Source: a bacterium
GTDB lineage: Bacteria; AUK180
NCBI GenBank assembly: GCA_021162505.1
Contig: JAGGYO010000284.1
Span: 1-5,655 of the forward strand
DNA length: 5,655 nucleotides
Reading direction: 5' to 3'
Under the pieces are notes generated by a model. That model was given only the letters and a program-made list of their open reading frames with translations, did no database searches and was not told where the DNA came from. Position numbers and translations under genes: made by a program. Shown in pieces: positions 1 through 5,490 of this stretch (position 1 is the stretch's first letter; each line of letters starts with the position of its first letter).

Positions 1-207
1 CCGTATTCAATTAATAGTTTCATTAGCTCTTTAATCACTTTTTTCCAGGCTCATTGTTTTTCATTTGTTCTTTACCTGAATTTGAAAAACTTTGAGCCTT
101 TTTACAGAAAGAAAATTACACTACCGGTGCATTTTGAAGTGCCCTATGACACACGCTGAGGCACTTTAAACTGCCTACTGACAATTAATTTAATGATTAA
201 TTTGACA
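1..207 (-). mobile_element. Partial end of an IS21-like insertion sequence
   Basis: Read on the minus strand from 207 inward, the sequence begins TGTCAAATTAAT and then carries spaced related blocks (GGCAGTTTAAAGTGCC, GGCACTTCAAAATGC). IS21-family elements typically begin with TG and carry several such subterminal repeats that act as transposase sites. No convincing protein lies between the repeats and the window edge. A frame entering from the edge on the minus strand has possible starts at 41 (GTG) and 23 (ATG, preceded by AAAGAG), about 165-185 bases from the terminus. That is a plausible place for istA to begin, but only 7 to 13 codons are visible. The opposite end and any target duplication lie outside the window. 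It could instead be an orphan IS end. The family call rests on the repeat style alone. Confidence 0.45.
126..175. repeat. Pair of palindrome-like subterminal repeats
   Basis: Two related blocks lie at 126-143 (GGTGCATTTTGAAGTGCC) and 160-175 (GGCACTTTAAACTGCC). The reverse complement of the first matches the second at 13 of 16 positions, and the second is itself almost palindromic. Both sit just inside the putative IS terminus at 207. A third, AT-only dyad (ATTAAT on both sides) lies at 184-202. These are read here as transposase-binding repeats of the IS21-like end. Confidence 0.5.
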
Positions 208-285
208 CTCATTATAAAACATAAGAGAAAAGTTATAAAAAATTATTGATTATGATAAAAAAGCCTATCTCTATTTATATAATTA

Positions 286-1260
286 TTAATACACTTCCGA
301 TCTTTTTTTGTAAGTAATTTGGAATTCTTTCTTAAGCTCTCCACGTAATATGGTAAGCTTACAAGTACTTCCTGGCTGCCCACTTAAAACATCATAAAAT
401 TTATTTATAGTCATATTGCGGCAGCTTTGGCCATTTACCGCTACAACCATATCCATCATATGAATCCCTGCCCAATATGCAGGACTATTACTTTGTACGT
501 CCAATATAAACGGATAATAATTGTTACCATCGTTGGTAAATATTATTGCATCAATACCTATTGCCCCATCATTAGGATTTATTATTGTACTATCTAGGCT
601 CGAAGGAATGTTACCTATTACAGGAATAAAAACTATTTGAGAAGCTATTCTAACATCATAATTTTTTGAAATACCTGTTCCTATTCCTGAGAAAATTAAA
701 TTCCCATCTGTAGCATCATAAGCATATACACCTACAGAAGGATAAAAATAACCAACTGTTTTACCAGGAACAATATATGTTTCAGTGGTTAATTGTCCAC
801 TTGTTATTGTTGTTGCAGTATTGTATCCAATTTTTGTACCATAAATTGAAGTTGATGTAGTTGTCCCTGGAATATATTTTAGCCTGGTTTGATTAGAAGG
901 AGGTATATATGTTTCTTCATAAGAATTATTTGCATTCAAAGTTAATATAAAGTCAGGATTATCTTGCTTTTCAACATAAATATAACCTTTCTTTACTAAT
1001 AGATTTCTCACATAAAAAAGCAGTTGTTTTTCTTGGATTATATTTAATTGTACATCAACATCTAATATCTCTGATGCCGGTATTACTGCAAATGTCTTGT
1101 ACTTTGTAAAATTAACCTCCGGATCAATAAAAGTTTCTACAATTGGTTCATCAATTAACATTATTTGTTGTACATGAGAAGGATTATAATTCGTCTGGTT
1201 TGTATAACAAGAAAACATTCCAAAAATAAAAAAAAACAATAAAAATGATTTTTTTCGCAT
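286..1260 (-). CDS. DUF4136-like lipoprotein with C-terminal PDZ domain
   Basis: This 324-residue protein is probably a periplasmic or outer-membrane lipoprotein. Residues 1-17 form a lipoprotein signal (MRKK, then a Phe/Leu-rich core) ending in MFSC, so C18 is the likely lipidated cysteine. Its loose lipobox resembles those of spirochaetes. Residues about 45-215 resemble DUF4136: an FIDPEVNFTKYKTFAVIP-type strand near the start, a helix with a K-KGY turn at 90-94, then PDFILTLNAN. Residues about 230-318 form a PDZ-like domain, with SPAYWAGI at 259-266, MDMVVAVNG at 269-277 and a closing LTILR strand. No protease domain is present, so the PDZ probably binds a peptide or partner. The start at 1260 is chosen because the lipoprotein signal begins there and AGAGGA lies just upstream. 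The same frame is open to 1494, but that extension would bury the signal peptide. No terminator hairpin is evident downstream. The actual function is unknown. Confidence 0.85.
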   Translation of the reverse strand: MRKKSFLLFFFIFGMFSCYTNQTNYNPSHVQQIMLIDEPIVETFIDPEVNFTKYKTFAVIPASEILDVDVQLNIIQEKQLLFYVRNLLVKKGYIYVEKQDNPDFILTLNANNSYEETYIPPSNQTRLKYIPGTTTSTSIYGTKIGYNTATTITSGQLTTETYIVPGKTVGYFYPSVGVYAYDATDGNLIFSGIGTGISKNYDVRIASQIVFIPVIGNIPSSLDSTIINPNDGAIGIDAIIFTNDGNNYYPFILDVQSNSPAYWAGIHMMDMVVAVNGQSCRNMTINKFYDVLSGQPGSTCKLTILRGELKKEFQITYKKRSEVY

Positions 1261-1385
1261 TTTATCATTCCTCTTTTTTCTTATAACAAAAAAGGGTTCG
1301 TTATGTGGTCTACTCAGGTTGGAAAGTTTTAACTGTTTCTTATATGTAATCATACTTCCCATCATAATCTTATTAACTTTAGTCC

Positions 1386-1415
1386 AATATACTTCTTCCT
1401 GCATATACCAATCAA
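1386..1415 (-). promoter_or_regulatory. Candidate promoter for the DUF4136-PDZ lipoprotein
   Basis: On the minus strand a -35-like TTGATT (1410-1415) and a -10-like TATATT (1386-1391) are separated by 18 bases. Transcription would start near 1379 and leave a leader of roughly 115-120 bases before the start at 1260. Such hexamers are common by chance in AT-rich DNA, so this is tentative. Confidence 0.3.
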
Positions 1416-1453
1416 CATAAAAATCCCTTTTATCACAACAACAGGATAAAAAT

Positions 1454-1476
1454 TTATTATAATATATGAATAATAA
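1454..1476. promoter_or_regulatory. Candidate operator dyad upstream of the ArsR-type gene
   Basis: TTATTAT (1454-1460) and its reverse complement ATAATAA (1470-1476) are separated by 9 bases. The left arm extends to TTATTATAA (1454-1462), a 9-mer found again at 1904-1912 and as the arm of the dyad over the operon promoter at 2253-2261. Autoregulation from an AT-rich imperfect dyad is typical of ArsR/SmtB repressors. Assigning this site to the neighbouring repressor is inference. Confidence 0.3.
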
Positions 1477-1483
1477 TATAATC

Positions 1484-1512
1484 TTGCATCTCAAAATTCT
1501 TCTTATTAAAAT
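1484..1512 (+). promoter_or_regulatory. Candidate promoter of the ArsR-type gene
   Basis: A weak -35 TTGCAT (1484-1489, three of six consensus bases), a 17-base spacer and a -10 TAAAAT (1507-1512, five of six) would start transcription near 1519, about 30 bases before the start codon. Alternative TATAAT hexamers lie further upstream at 1458 and 1477 without good -35 partners. Confidence 0.3.
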
Positions 1513-1549
1513 TACTTTTGATCATGTAAAAATATTGAAAGGATAAAAC

Positions 1550-1864
1550 ATGGCTAGAAACACAAAGCAGGCTCCTGCTATAGACAATATTGAACGTGTC
1601 GCTCTCGTTATAAAAACACTATGCCATCCCATCATGCTTAAGATTCTTCTTACTTTACAGAAAGGTGAATATCCTGTTTGTGAAATCCAGAAGATAATTG
1701 ATAAAGAACAGATTATAACTTCAAATTATCTTCGAAAACTGCTAAAGCGTAATATCGTTCAGTATCGTAAAGATGGCCGCTGGCATTACTATTCTTTGAC
1801 TGATGATCCAACTGTTCAGAATATGAAACTTTTCATGAAGGCTGTTCTGAAATCCAAGAAATAA
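1550..1864 (+). CDS. ArsR/SmtB-type winged-helix transcriptional regulator
   Basis: This 104-residue protein is the usual size for the family. The order is typical: an N-terminal helix, then the LCHPIMLKILLTL helix (24-36, equivalent to the family's L-HP-RL-IL), then VCEIQKII (43-50), the recognition helix with SNYLRKLLKRNIV (58-70), and a wing with KDGRWHYYSL (74-83). Family members are dimeric cytoplasmic repressors released by a metal, redox or other signal. The classical ELCVCDL metal site is reduced here to a single cysteine, C44, with C25 and H26 in the preceding helix. The ligand is therefore unclear, and it may be non-metal or redox. The ATG at 1550 is preceded by GAAAGG at 1537-1542. 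The gene is divergent from the PDZ lipoprotein gene and about 430 bases ahead of the FRG operon in the same orientation. No metal transporter or arsenate reductase adjoins it, so an arsR name is not justified. Confidence 0.85.
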   Translation: MARNTKQAPAIDNIERVALVIKTLCHPIMLKILLTLQKGEYPVCEIQKIIDKEQIITSNYLRKLLKRNIVQYRKDGRWHYYSLTDDPTVQNMKLFMKAVLKSKK

Positions 1865-2242
1865 ACTATATCTAAATATAAAAAAACGCATTATTTCAGT
1901 TGATTATTATAATTTCAAACCGGACACTTTGAACAAATTTTAATCATGGCTTGAAAGTGACTCTCAAGGTATCCGAATTGAGCCGAAATAATCAGTTATT
2001 ATCCCTTTATCAAAACATCATATATTTTCACCATGTAACCAATGTTCTTTTTCCCCGTGTGTTATACCAGTTTTTTAAAGATCGTTTAAATATTAAGTCC
2101 TATGGCGTTCACGTCCTTATGTTTAGTATTTCCATGCTATGTTATCTACCCTTGTTTAAAATATCAGAAGTGCCAGATAATAAAAAACTTGAATTCAATT
2201 GTTAAGTCAGAAAAACGATAAAGTGATAGATTTTTTAACATC
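1865..2242. other. Poorly coding stretch with a doubtful 84-codon frame
   Basis: No convincing gene is visible. The longest plus-strand frame runs from a TTG at 1951 to 2205. It lacks a ribosome binding site and a signal peptide, and its product (LFPRVLYQFFKD, then IKSYGVHVLMFS) matches no family I recognise with confidence. A faint resemblance to the N-terminal domain of some IS4-type transposases (a hydrophobic stretch, then L-PR, then a KSF-like motif) would make it a decayed fragment, but this is weak. The segment also holds TTATTATAA at 1904-1912, and at 2190-2207 a sequence matching 15 of 18 bases of the IS30 element's inner terminal repeat. No terminator was found after the ArsR-type gene. 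Confidence 0.35.
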
Positions 2243-2271
2243 TTGATATAAGTTATTATAATGCTTATAAT
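2243..2271 (+). promoter_or_regulatory. Strong sigma-70-type promoter of the FRG operon
   Basis: TTGATA (2243-2248, five of six consensus bases), a spacer of exactly 17 bases and a perfect TATAAT (2266-2271) form the best promoter in the window. Transcription should begin near 2278, giving a short leader of about 16 bases to the ATG at 2294. This start point excludes translation from the in-frame ATG at 2261. Confidence 0.75.
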
Positions 2272-2273
2272 AA
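2253..2273. promoter_or_regulatory. Perfect dyad over the -10 box, candidate operator
   Basis: The arms TTATTATAA (2253-2261) and TTATAATAA (2265-2273) are perfect reverse complements around a TGC centre, and the right arm contains the -10 hexamer. A dimeric regulator bound here would block RNA polymerase. The left arm is identical to sequences at 1454-1462 and 1904-1912, near the ArsR-type gene, which is the obvious candidate binder. All-A/T dyads can also arise by chance. Confidence 0.4.
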
Positions 2274-2293
2274 AAAAAGATAGAGGACTAATT

Positions 2294-2650
2294 ATGCGTA
2301 AATCAAGATTAATTATATTGTTTGCTGTATTATTATTATTACTTCTATCGACCTGTGGAACTGGACCAGATTTTGAAATTGTAAAAACAGTTAAAGAGAC
2401 TAAAAGTTATGGCTCTCCCTATGTAAAAATAACCGTAAGAAACATAGGTGACGGGATAGGTTATAACGTTTCCTGCGATGTATTGGCTAAACGGGGAAAT
2501 AATATTGTGGATTCGGGGTTTGCTTATTTTGCAAACGGTGCTAATATCGAACCAGGGGAAAGTGCAACGGACGAAGCTGTGTTTTTTGATTTAAGTTCTC
2601 ATAGTAATTACGATAATTTGAAATATGAACTTGATTGGCTGAGTCGATAA
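2294..2650 (+). CDS. Small lipoprotein with an Ig-like/FxLYD-type fold
   Basis: This 118-residue exported protein has a classic lipoprotein signal: MRKSR, an Ile/Leu-rich core, then LSTC with C21 as the predicted lipidated residue. The remaining ~97 residues look like one all-beta domain: YVKITVRNIGDGIGYNVSCDV (43-63), then a second strand pair, then a NIEPGESATDE turn (84-94). The 'strand, N-G, non-polar strand, PGE' pattern resembles FxLYD or CARDB-type beta sandwiches, which often mediate adhesion or protein contacts. No catalytic motif is seen. The ATG at 2294 is chosen because AGAGGA lies at 2282-2287, the signal peptide begins there, and the promoter's start point is near 2278. It is the first gene of a unit with two followers, and the next ATG is 16 bases beyond its stop. 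The specific role is unknown. Confidence 0.8.
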   Translation: MRKSRLIILFAVLLLLLLSTCGTGPDFEIVKTVKETKSYGSPYVKITVRNIGDGIGYNVSCDVLAKRGNNIVDSGFAYFANGANIEPGESATDEAVFFDLSSHSNYDNLKYELDWLSR

Positions 2651-2666
2651 TTAAGGAGATCTGATT

Positions 2667-3275
2667 ATGATAAAAAGAAGATCATGTATTTTATTGTTTA
2701 TGTTCATATTAATACTTCCTACCCTATTATTCTCTGCTGATGTTTATTATGAGAATGGTATGGTAATTAGAGACTGTGAAATTATTAATGAAGACAAAAG
2801 TAGTGTAACTATAAAGTCTTATACAGAATCCGGGACTCAGGAATTATATATTTTAAAGAGGCTTATTAAACATATCGATCCAATAGAACGTGATGAAACA
2901 CAATACACAACTTTTGGGAAAGACAAAATAAAAACATATTCTGTTGATGGTGAAAATAAAATTATTGAAAAGGAAAAAAAATATAGCATAGAATCTGATA
3001 TAAAAATAAATGCACCACAGTTTGCATCGGGAGTTGCTTTAATAGCTATTGGGACTGTATTTGCCTATGATTTATTTGCTCCGGAAACTGGATTTAATAA
3101 AGTTATTGACAATTTATCAGGTGATTTAAAAAAAGAATATACAATAAAACGCAATTTAAGGTATGGAGCTTGTGGTTTTTCTATTGTTGCCGGAATTATA
3201 AACATTAATGAAAGTATTGAGAAGTTTGAAATAAATATTACTGCTAATAGCGTAGGGATTTCTTACAAATTTTAA
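2667..3275 (+). CDS. Secreted protein of unknown function, possibly membrane-associated
   Basis: The 202-residue product has an export signal (MIKRRS, then a Leu/Ile/Phe-rich core) with likely cleavage after LLFSA (residue 24). The mature N-terminus, about residues 26-71, alternates short strands: VYYENGMVIRDCEII, then SVTIKSY, then a final ILKRLIKHI. This resembles the small beta-barrel 'nG-i-G-v' modules seen at the start of many exported spirochaete proteins. A charged linker (72-115) follows. Two apolar stretches (118-137 and 167-181) flank a polar segment and may be membrane hairpins or buried helices. The chain ends ITANSVGISYKF, with a terminal Phe as in outer-membrane beta signals. 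The start has a near-ideal AAGGAGAT at 2653-2660. The gene sits 16 bases after the lipoprotein gene and 13 bases before the FRG gene. I do not recognise the family. Confidence 0.75.
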   Translation: MIKRRSCILLFMFILILPTLLFSADVYYENGMVIRDCEIINEDKSSVTIKSYTESGTQELYILKRLIKHIDPIERDETQYTTFGKDKIKTYSVDGENKIIEKEKKYSIESDIKINAPQFASGVALIAIGTVFAYDLFAPETGFNKVIDNLSGDLKKEYTIKRNLRYGACGFSIVAGIININESIEKFEINITANSVGISYKF

Positions 3276-3288
3276 CGTTGGAAAAAGC

Positions 3289-4404
3289 ATGAATCAATTT
3301 AAAGAAATAAGTATAAAAGATATTTTTAAGTTTCTGGTTGAAAATGAAAAAGATCGGATTTTTGCAGAAAAGGTTATGAAAGAAAGGAAACAACCTAAAG
3401 AACACGATCCTAAAAATTGGCGTCATGATTTTTTTGTTGATGTAATATCAGATATGTTTATTGACGGTTTTTGCATGAACTATCCACACGGAAAAATCAT
3501 AAAACAAACTAATAGTAGTTTTTTTTATAGGGGGGAAAATCAATTATATCCAACAACGCTTTCTTCACTTAACCGGAGATTAAATCAGATAAACAAAATT
3601 GAAGAAAGAACTATTGAAGAATTTATAGCAAAAATGCGAATCGCTGATTTTAGGAATTTATTATTATGCTTTGATCATGTTCAAAATCACATTAGTAAAG
3701 GATTGTCTGTTTTATATGAGCAAATTGCACAACATTATGGTATAGAGACAAATTGGTTAGACATAACATCCGATTTAGAAGTCGCTTTATTTTTTGCATG
3801 TTGTAAATATTCAGAAAATAAATGGATGCCTCTCACCGAAGAGGACTTAAAAAAAAGTGATCAAGCTAAATATGGTGTGCTATTTAGAAAGAAGAATAAT
3901 ATGCTACATGATATTGAGCTTTATTGTAATCACGTTAAATTTTTCCCTATTGGCTATCAACCTTTTATGAGATGTCACAAACAATATGGCTATTCTTTTT
4001 ACATGGATCCAGATACTGATTTAAAGGATCAAAAATATTTTGAAGTCCTTATTTTTAAACATAATGAAGAGTTTTGCAAATCTATTTATGAAAAAATGGA
4101 AGGCGGTAAAAAGATATTTCCGGAAGAAGGATTGAACATCATAAATGATTATATAGAAAGCATTAAGAGTAGAAAAATATTTAGCAGAGAAACATTTAAT
4201 TATGTATGTGAACACGAAAAAGATTTAGATAAAAATGCTATAGAAGAAATGATAATAAAATACAATTATGAAATTGATGATGATATTGCCCCTAATGACA
4301 TTTCTAACGAAATAATAACAAGTGTTAATGAGTATTATAAAGACTTTGACATAGAAAAAGAATATAACTTGAAACTTACTACTCGATTATGCTTTTATAA
4401 ATAA
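3289..4404 (+). CDS. FRG-domain protein
   Basis: This 371-residue protein has no signal peptide or membrane segment and is presumably cytoplasmic. The FRG domain (about residues 76-240) shows its hallmarks in order: FYRG at 79-82, EQIAQHYG at 144-151, TNWLDITSDLEVALFFA at 154-170, and R-HKQYGYSF at 228-237. The conserved R81, H149, D158 and Q232 are the likely functional residues. FRG domains are widespread in bacteria and phages and their biochemical activity is not established to my knowledge. Residues 1-75 (helical, charged) and 250-371 (helical, acidic, with ETFNYVCEHEKDLDKNAIEEMI at 301-322) are lineage-specific additions. The ATG has only a weak GGAAA at 3280-3284, and with 13 bases to the upstream stop it is probably translated from the operon mRNA. 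Its stop lies 12 bases before the IS30 element, so the insertion did not obviously truncate it, but downstream genes of the original unit may have been displaced. Confidence 0.85.
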   Translation: MNQFKEISIKDIFKFLVENEKDRIFAEKVMKERKQPKEHDPKNWRHDFFVDVISDMFIDGFCMNYPHGKIIKQTNSSFFYRGENQLYPTTLSSLNRRLNQINKIEERTIEEFIAKMRIADFRNLLLCFDHVQNHISKGLSVLYEQIAQHYGIETNWLDITSDLEVALFFACCKYSENKWMPLTEEDLKKSDQAKYGVLFRKKNNMLHDIELYCNHVKFFPIGYQPFMRCHKQYGYSFYMDPDTDLKDQKYFEVLIFKHNEEFCKSIYEKMEGGKKIFPEEGLNIINDYIESIKSRKIFSRETFNYVCEHEKDLDKNAIEEMIIKYNYEIDDDIAPNDISNEIITSVNEYYKDFDIEKEYNLKLTTRLCFYK

Positions 4405-4416
4405 TAATGCACATTG

Positions 4417-4441
4417 CTTGGATTCAAGTATTAAGTGCAAC
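4417..4441 (+). repeat. IS30 terminal inverted repeat, transposase 3' side
   Basis: Reading into the element, this begins CTTGGATTCAAG and ends TTAAGTGCAAC. Compared with the other end it matches at 21 of 25 positions. It contains the transposase stop codon (TGA, complement of 4424-4426) and the codons for the last residues, VALNT. Confidence 0.8.
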
Positions 4442-5389
4442 ATGACTCTCTCCAAAAAATACTTTGACAGGCGTTTTAAATCCAAGACATTTTCGGAATC
4501 TGTTATTCAGTTTTTTCATAGCGGAGATAATTTCCTGGGGAATGATGGTTGAAAAGTCTCTGTCTTTAGGAAAGTATTGTCTAATCAGTCCATTCATATT
4601 TTCATTTAGTCCCCGCTCATACGAAGCATAAGGATGAGCAAAGTAGAACTTCGCTTCTAATCTCTCGGCAATTGTTTTATGTCCTGCAAATTCTTTTCTA
4701 TGATCCGATGTGAAGGTATACACATCATCTTTCAAGGGCAGTAAAAGCGTATAGCTTGCTTCTGTAACCTGATTTTTTGTCTTATGATCCACTTTGTATA
4801 TCAACGATAACCGTGACGTTCTCTCAACCAGTGAAACAATGGCCTGCTTTTTGCCCTTACCAATAATTGTATCCACTTCCCAGCCGCCAAGGCGTTCACG
4901 TGTATCTACAATAGCAGGGCGTTCTTCTATACTTGTCATATTGGGGATCTGTCCCCGATATTCCCTGGACCCATACCGTTTCTTTCGTTTTTTACGGCAT
5001 CGTAAGTGGACATATAAATCGCCGCCTTGCTTCTTGTCTTTCAGGATATGTTGATAGATCCATTCATGGCTTACAGCAAAGTTCATTTCACGTTTCAAAC
5101 GCCCGGAGATCTGTTCGGGTGACCAATCTTCTCTTATTAAAAAATCAATAAGCTCCCATGCCAAGTGATCAATACGGTTATGGACTTTTCCCTTCCGCCG
5201 TGCCAGAGCATTTCGATGAGCCTGCGTACAACGATAACCCCGTTGCCCTTTATTACGTTTCAGCTCTCGGCTGATCGTTGAACGGTGAACCCCGATAACC
5301 CTCGCCATCTCGCTTTGTGTGTGCCCTGTTTCCAATAAGGAATAAATTCCGTATCTTTGTTCTAGGGTAAGCTGTTTGTATCCTTTCAT
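4424..5389 (-). CDS. IS30-family DDE transposase
   Basis: The 321-residue protein catalyses cut and joining of the element's ends. The N-terminal helix-turn-helix covers about residues 6-46 (TLEQRYGIYSLLETGHTQ, then IGVHRSTISRELKRN). A middle region (70-130) has the family's WSPEQISGRL and SHEWIYQHI motifs. The rve-type catalytic core shows GGWEVDTIIGKG with D173, TSD with D229, and ERGLNENMNGLIRQYFPK with E263. The spacings D-55-D-33-E are exactly those of IS30. One oddity is that the usual DNG after the second Asp is DHR (229-231), two codon changes from the expected GAT-AAT-GGA. The protein may therefore be impaired, although the frame is intact and full length. Start at 5389 fits GAGGTG a few bases upstream. 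Confidence 0.93.
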   Translation of the reverse strand: MKGYKQLTLEQRYGIYSLLETGHTQSEMARVIGVHRSTISRELKRNKGQRGYRCTQAHRNALARRKGKVHNRIDHLAWELIDFLIREDWSPEQISGRLKREMNFAVSHEWIYQHILKDKKQGGDLYVHLRCRKKRKKRYGSREYRGQIPNMTSIEERPAIVDTRERLGGWEVDTIIGKGKKQAIVSLVERTSRLSLIYKVDHKTKNQVTEASYTLLLPLKDDVYTFTSDHRKEFAGHKTIAERLEAKFYFAHPYASYERGLNENMNGLIRQYFPKDRDFSTIIPQEIISAMKKLNNRFRKCLGFKTPVKVFFGESHVALNT

Positions 5390-5454
5390 TTGTACACCTC
5401 ATGTTTTGTGGTAAAAACAGTACAAATTGTACAACAGCTTGCCTGTTTTTCCAA
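5390..5454 (-). promoter_or_regulatory. Transposase promoter with overlapping dyad
   Basis: On the minus strand TTGGAA (5449-5454) and TACAAT (5426-5431) are separated by 17 bases, a fair sigma-70 promoter reading into the transposase gene. The -10 overlaps a perfect inverted repeat, GTACAA and TTGTAC around one base (5420-5432). A further TTGTAC occurs at 5390-5395, next to the ribosome binding site (GAGGTG). The repeated motif could be a site for self-regulation by the transposase's helix-turn-helix, but this is inference. Confidence 0.5.
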
Positions 5455-5465
5455 AAAACGATTGA

Positions 5466-5490
5466 GTTGCACTTAATTGTTGAATTCAGG
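5466..5490 (-). repeat. IS30 terminal inverted repeat, promoter side
   Basis: Reading into the element on the minus strand, this begins CCTGAATTCAAC and ends TTAAGTGCAAC. It forms the outer end of the element and also supplies the final codons and TAA stop of the neighbouring IS256-type reading frame. Confidence 0.8.

Larger units (their letters stand above)
4417..5490 (-). mobile_element. IS30-family insertion sequence, apparently complete
   Basis: The element is about 1074 bases and carries one transposase gene bounded by imperfect inverted repeats (21 of 25 positions). Length, a single DDE gene and a stop codon inside the terminal repeat are all typical of IS30-family elements. With these borders, TTG flanks it on both sides (4414-4416 and 5491-5493), which would fit the family's 2-3 base target duplication. 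If the borders are set at 4419 and 5488 (20 of 23 repeat matches), no duplication is seen. GC content is visibly higher than in the operon to its left, which suggests recent arrival. The left border lies just past the FRG gene and the right border abuts an IS256-type fragment. Confidence 0.8.

Noticed and set aside
1..159. Plus-strand open frame entering from the left edge and ending at TGA 157-159
   Set aside because: The translated residues show no resemblance to IstB or any family, and the frame runs through the IS-end repeats.
1261..1494. N-terminal extension of the PDZ lipoprotein by 78 residues
   Set aside because: It would bury a clear lipoprotein signal and ribosome binding site at 1260. 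The extension is cysteine- and lysine-rich with no domain.
2261..2293. Upstream ATG at 2261 as start of the small lipoprotein
   Set aside because: It overlaps the -10 box and lies before the predicted transcript start. The ATG at 2294 has AGAGGA and begins the signal peptide.
3244..3426. Minus-strand 60-codon frame over the start of the FRG gene
   Set aside because: It is an antisense shadow of the secreted and FRG genes, Phe-rich because the other strand is AAA-rich.
4021..4215. Minus-strand 64-codon frame within the FRG gene
   Set aside because: It is an antisense shadow of a Lys-rich coding region.
4794..5151. Two overlapping plus-strand frames opposite the IS30 transposase
   Set aside because: They are antisense to a well-supported transposase gene and show no domain or ribosome binding site.
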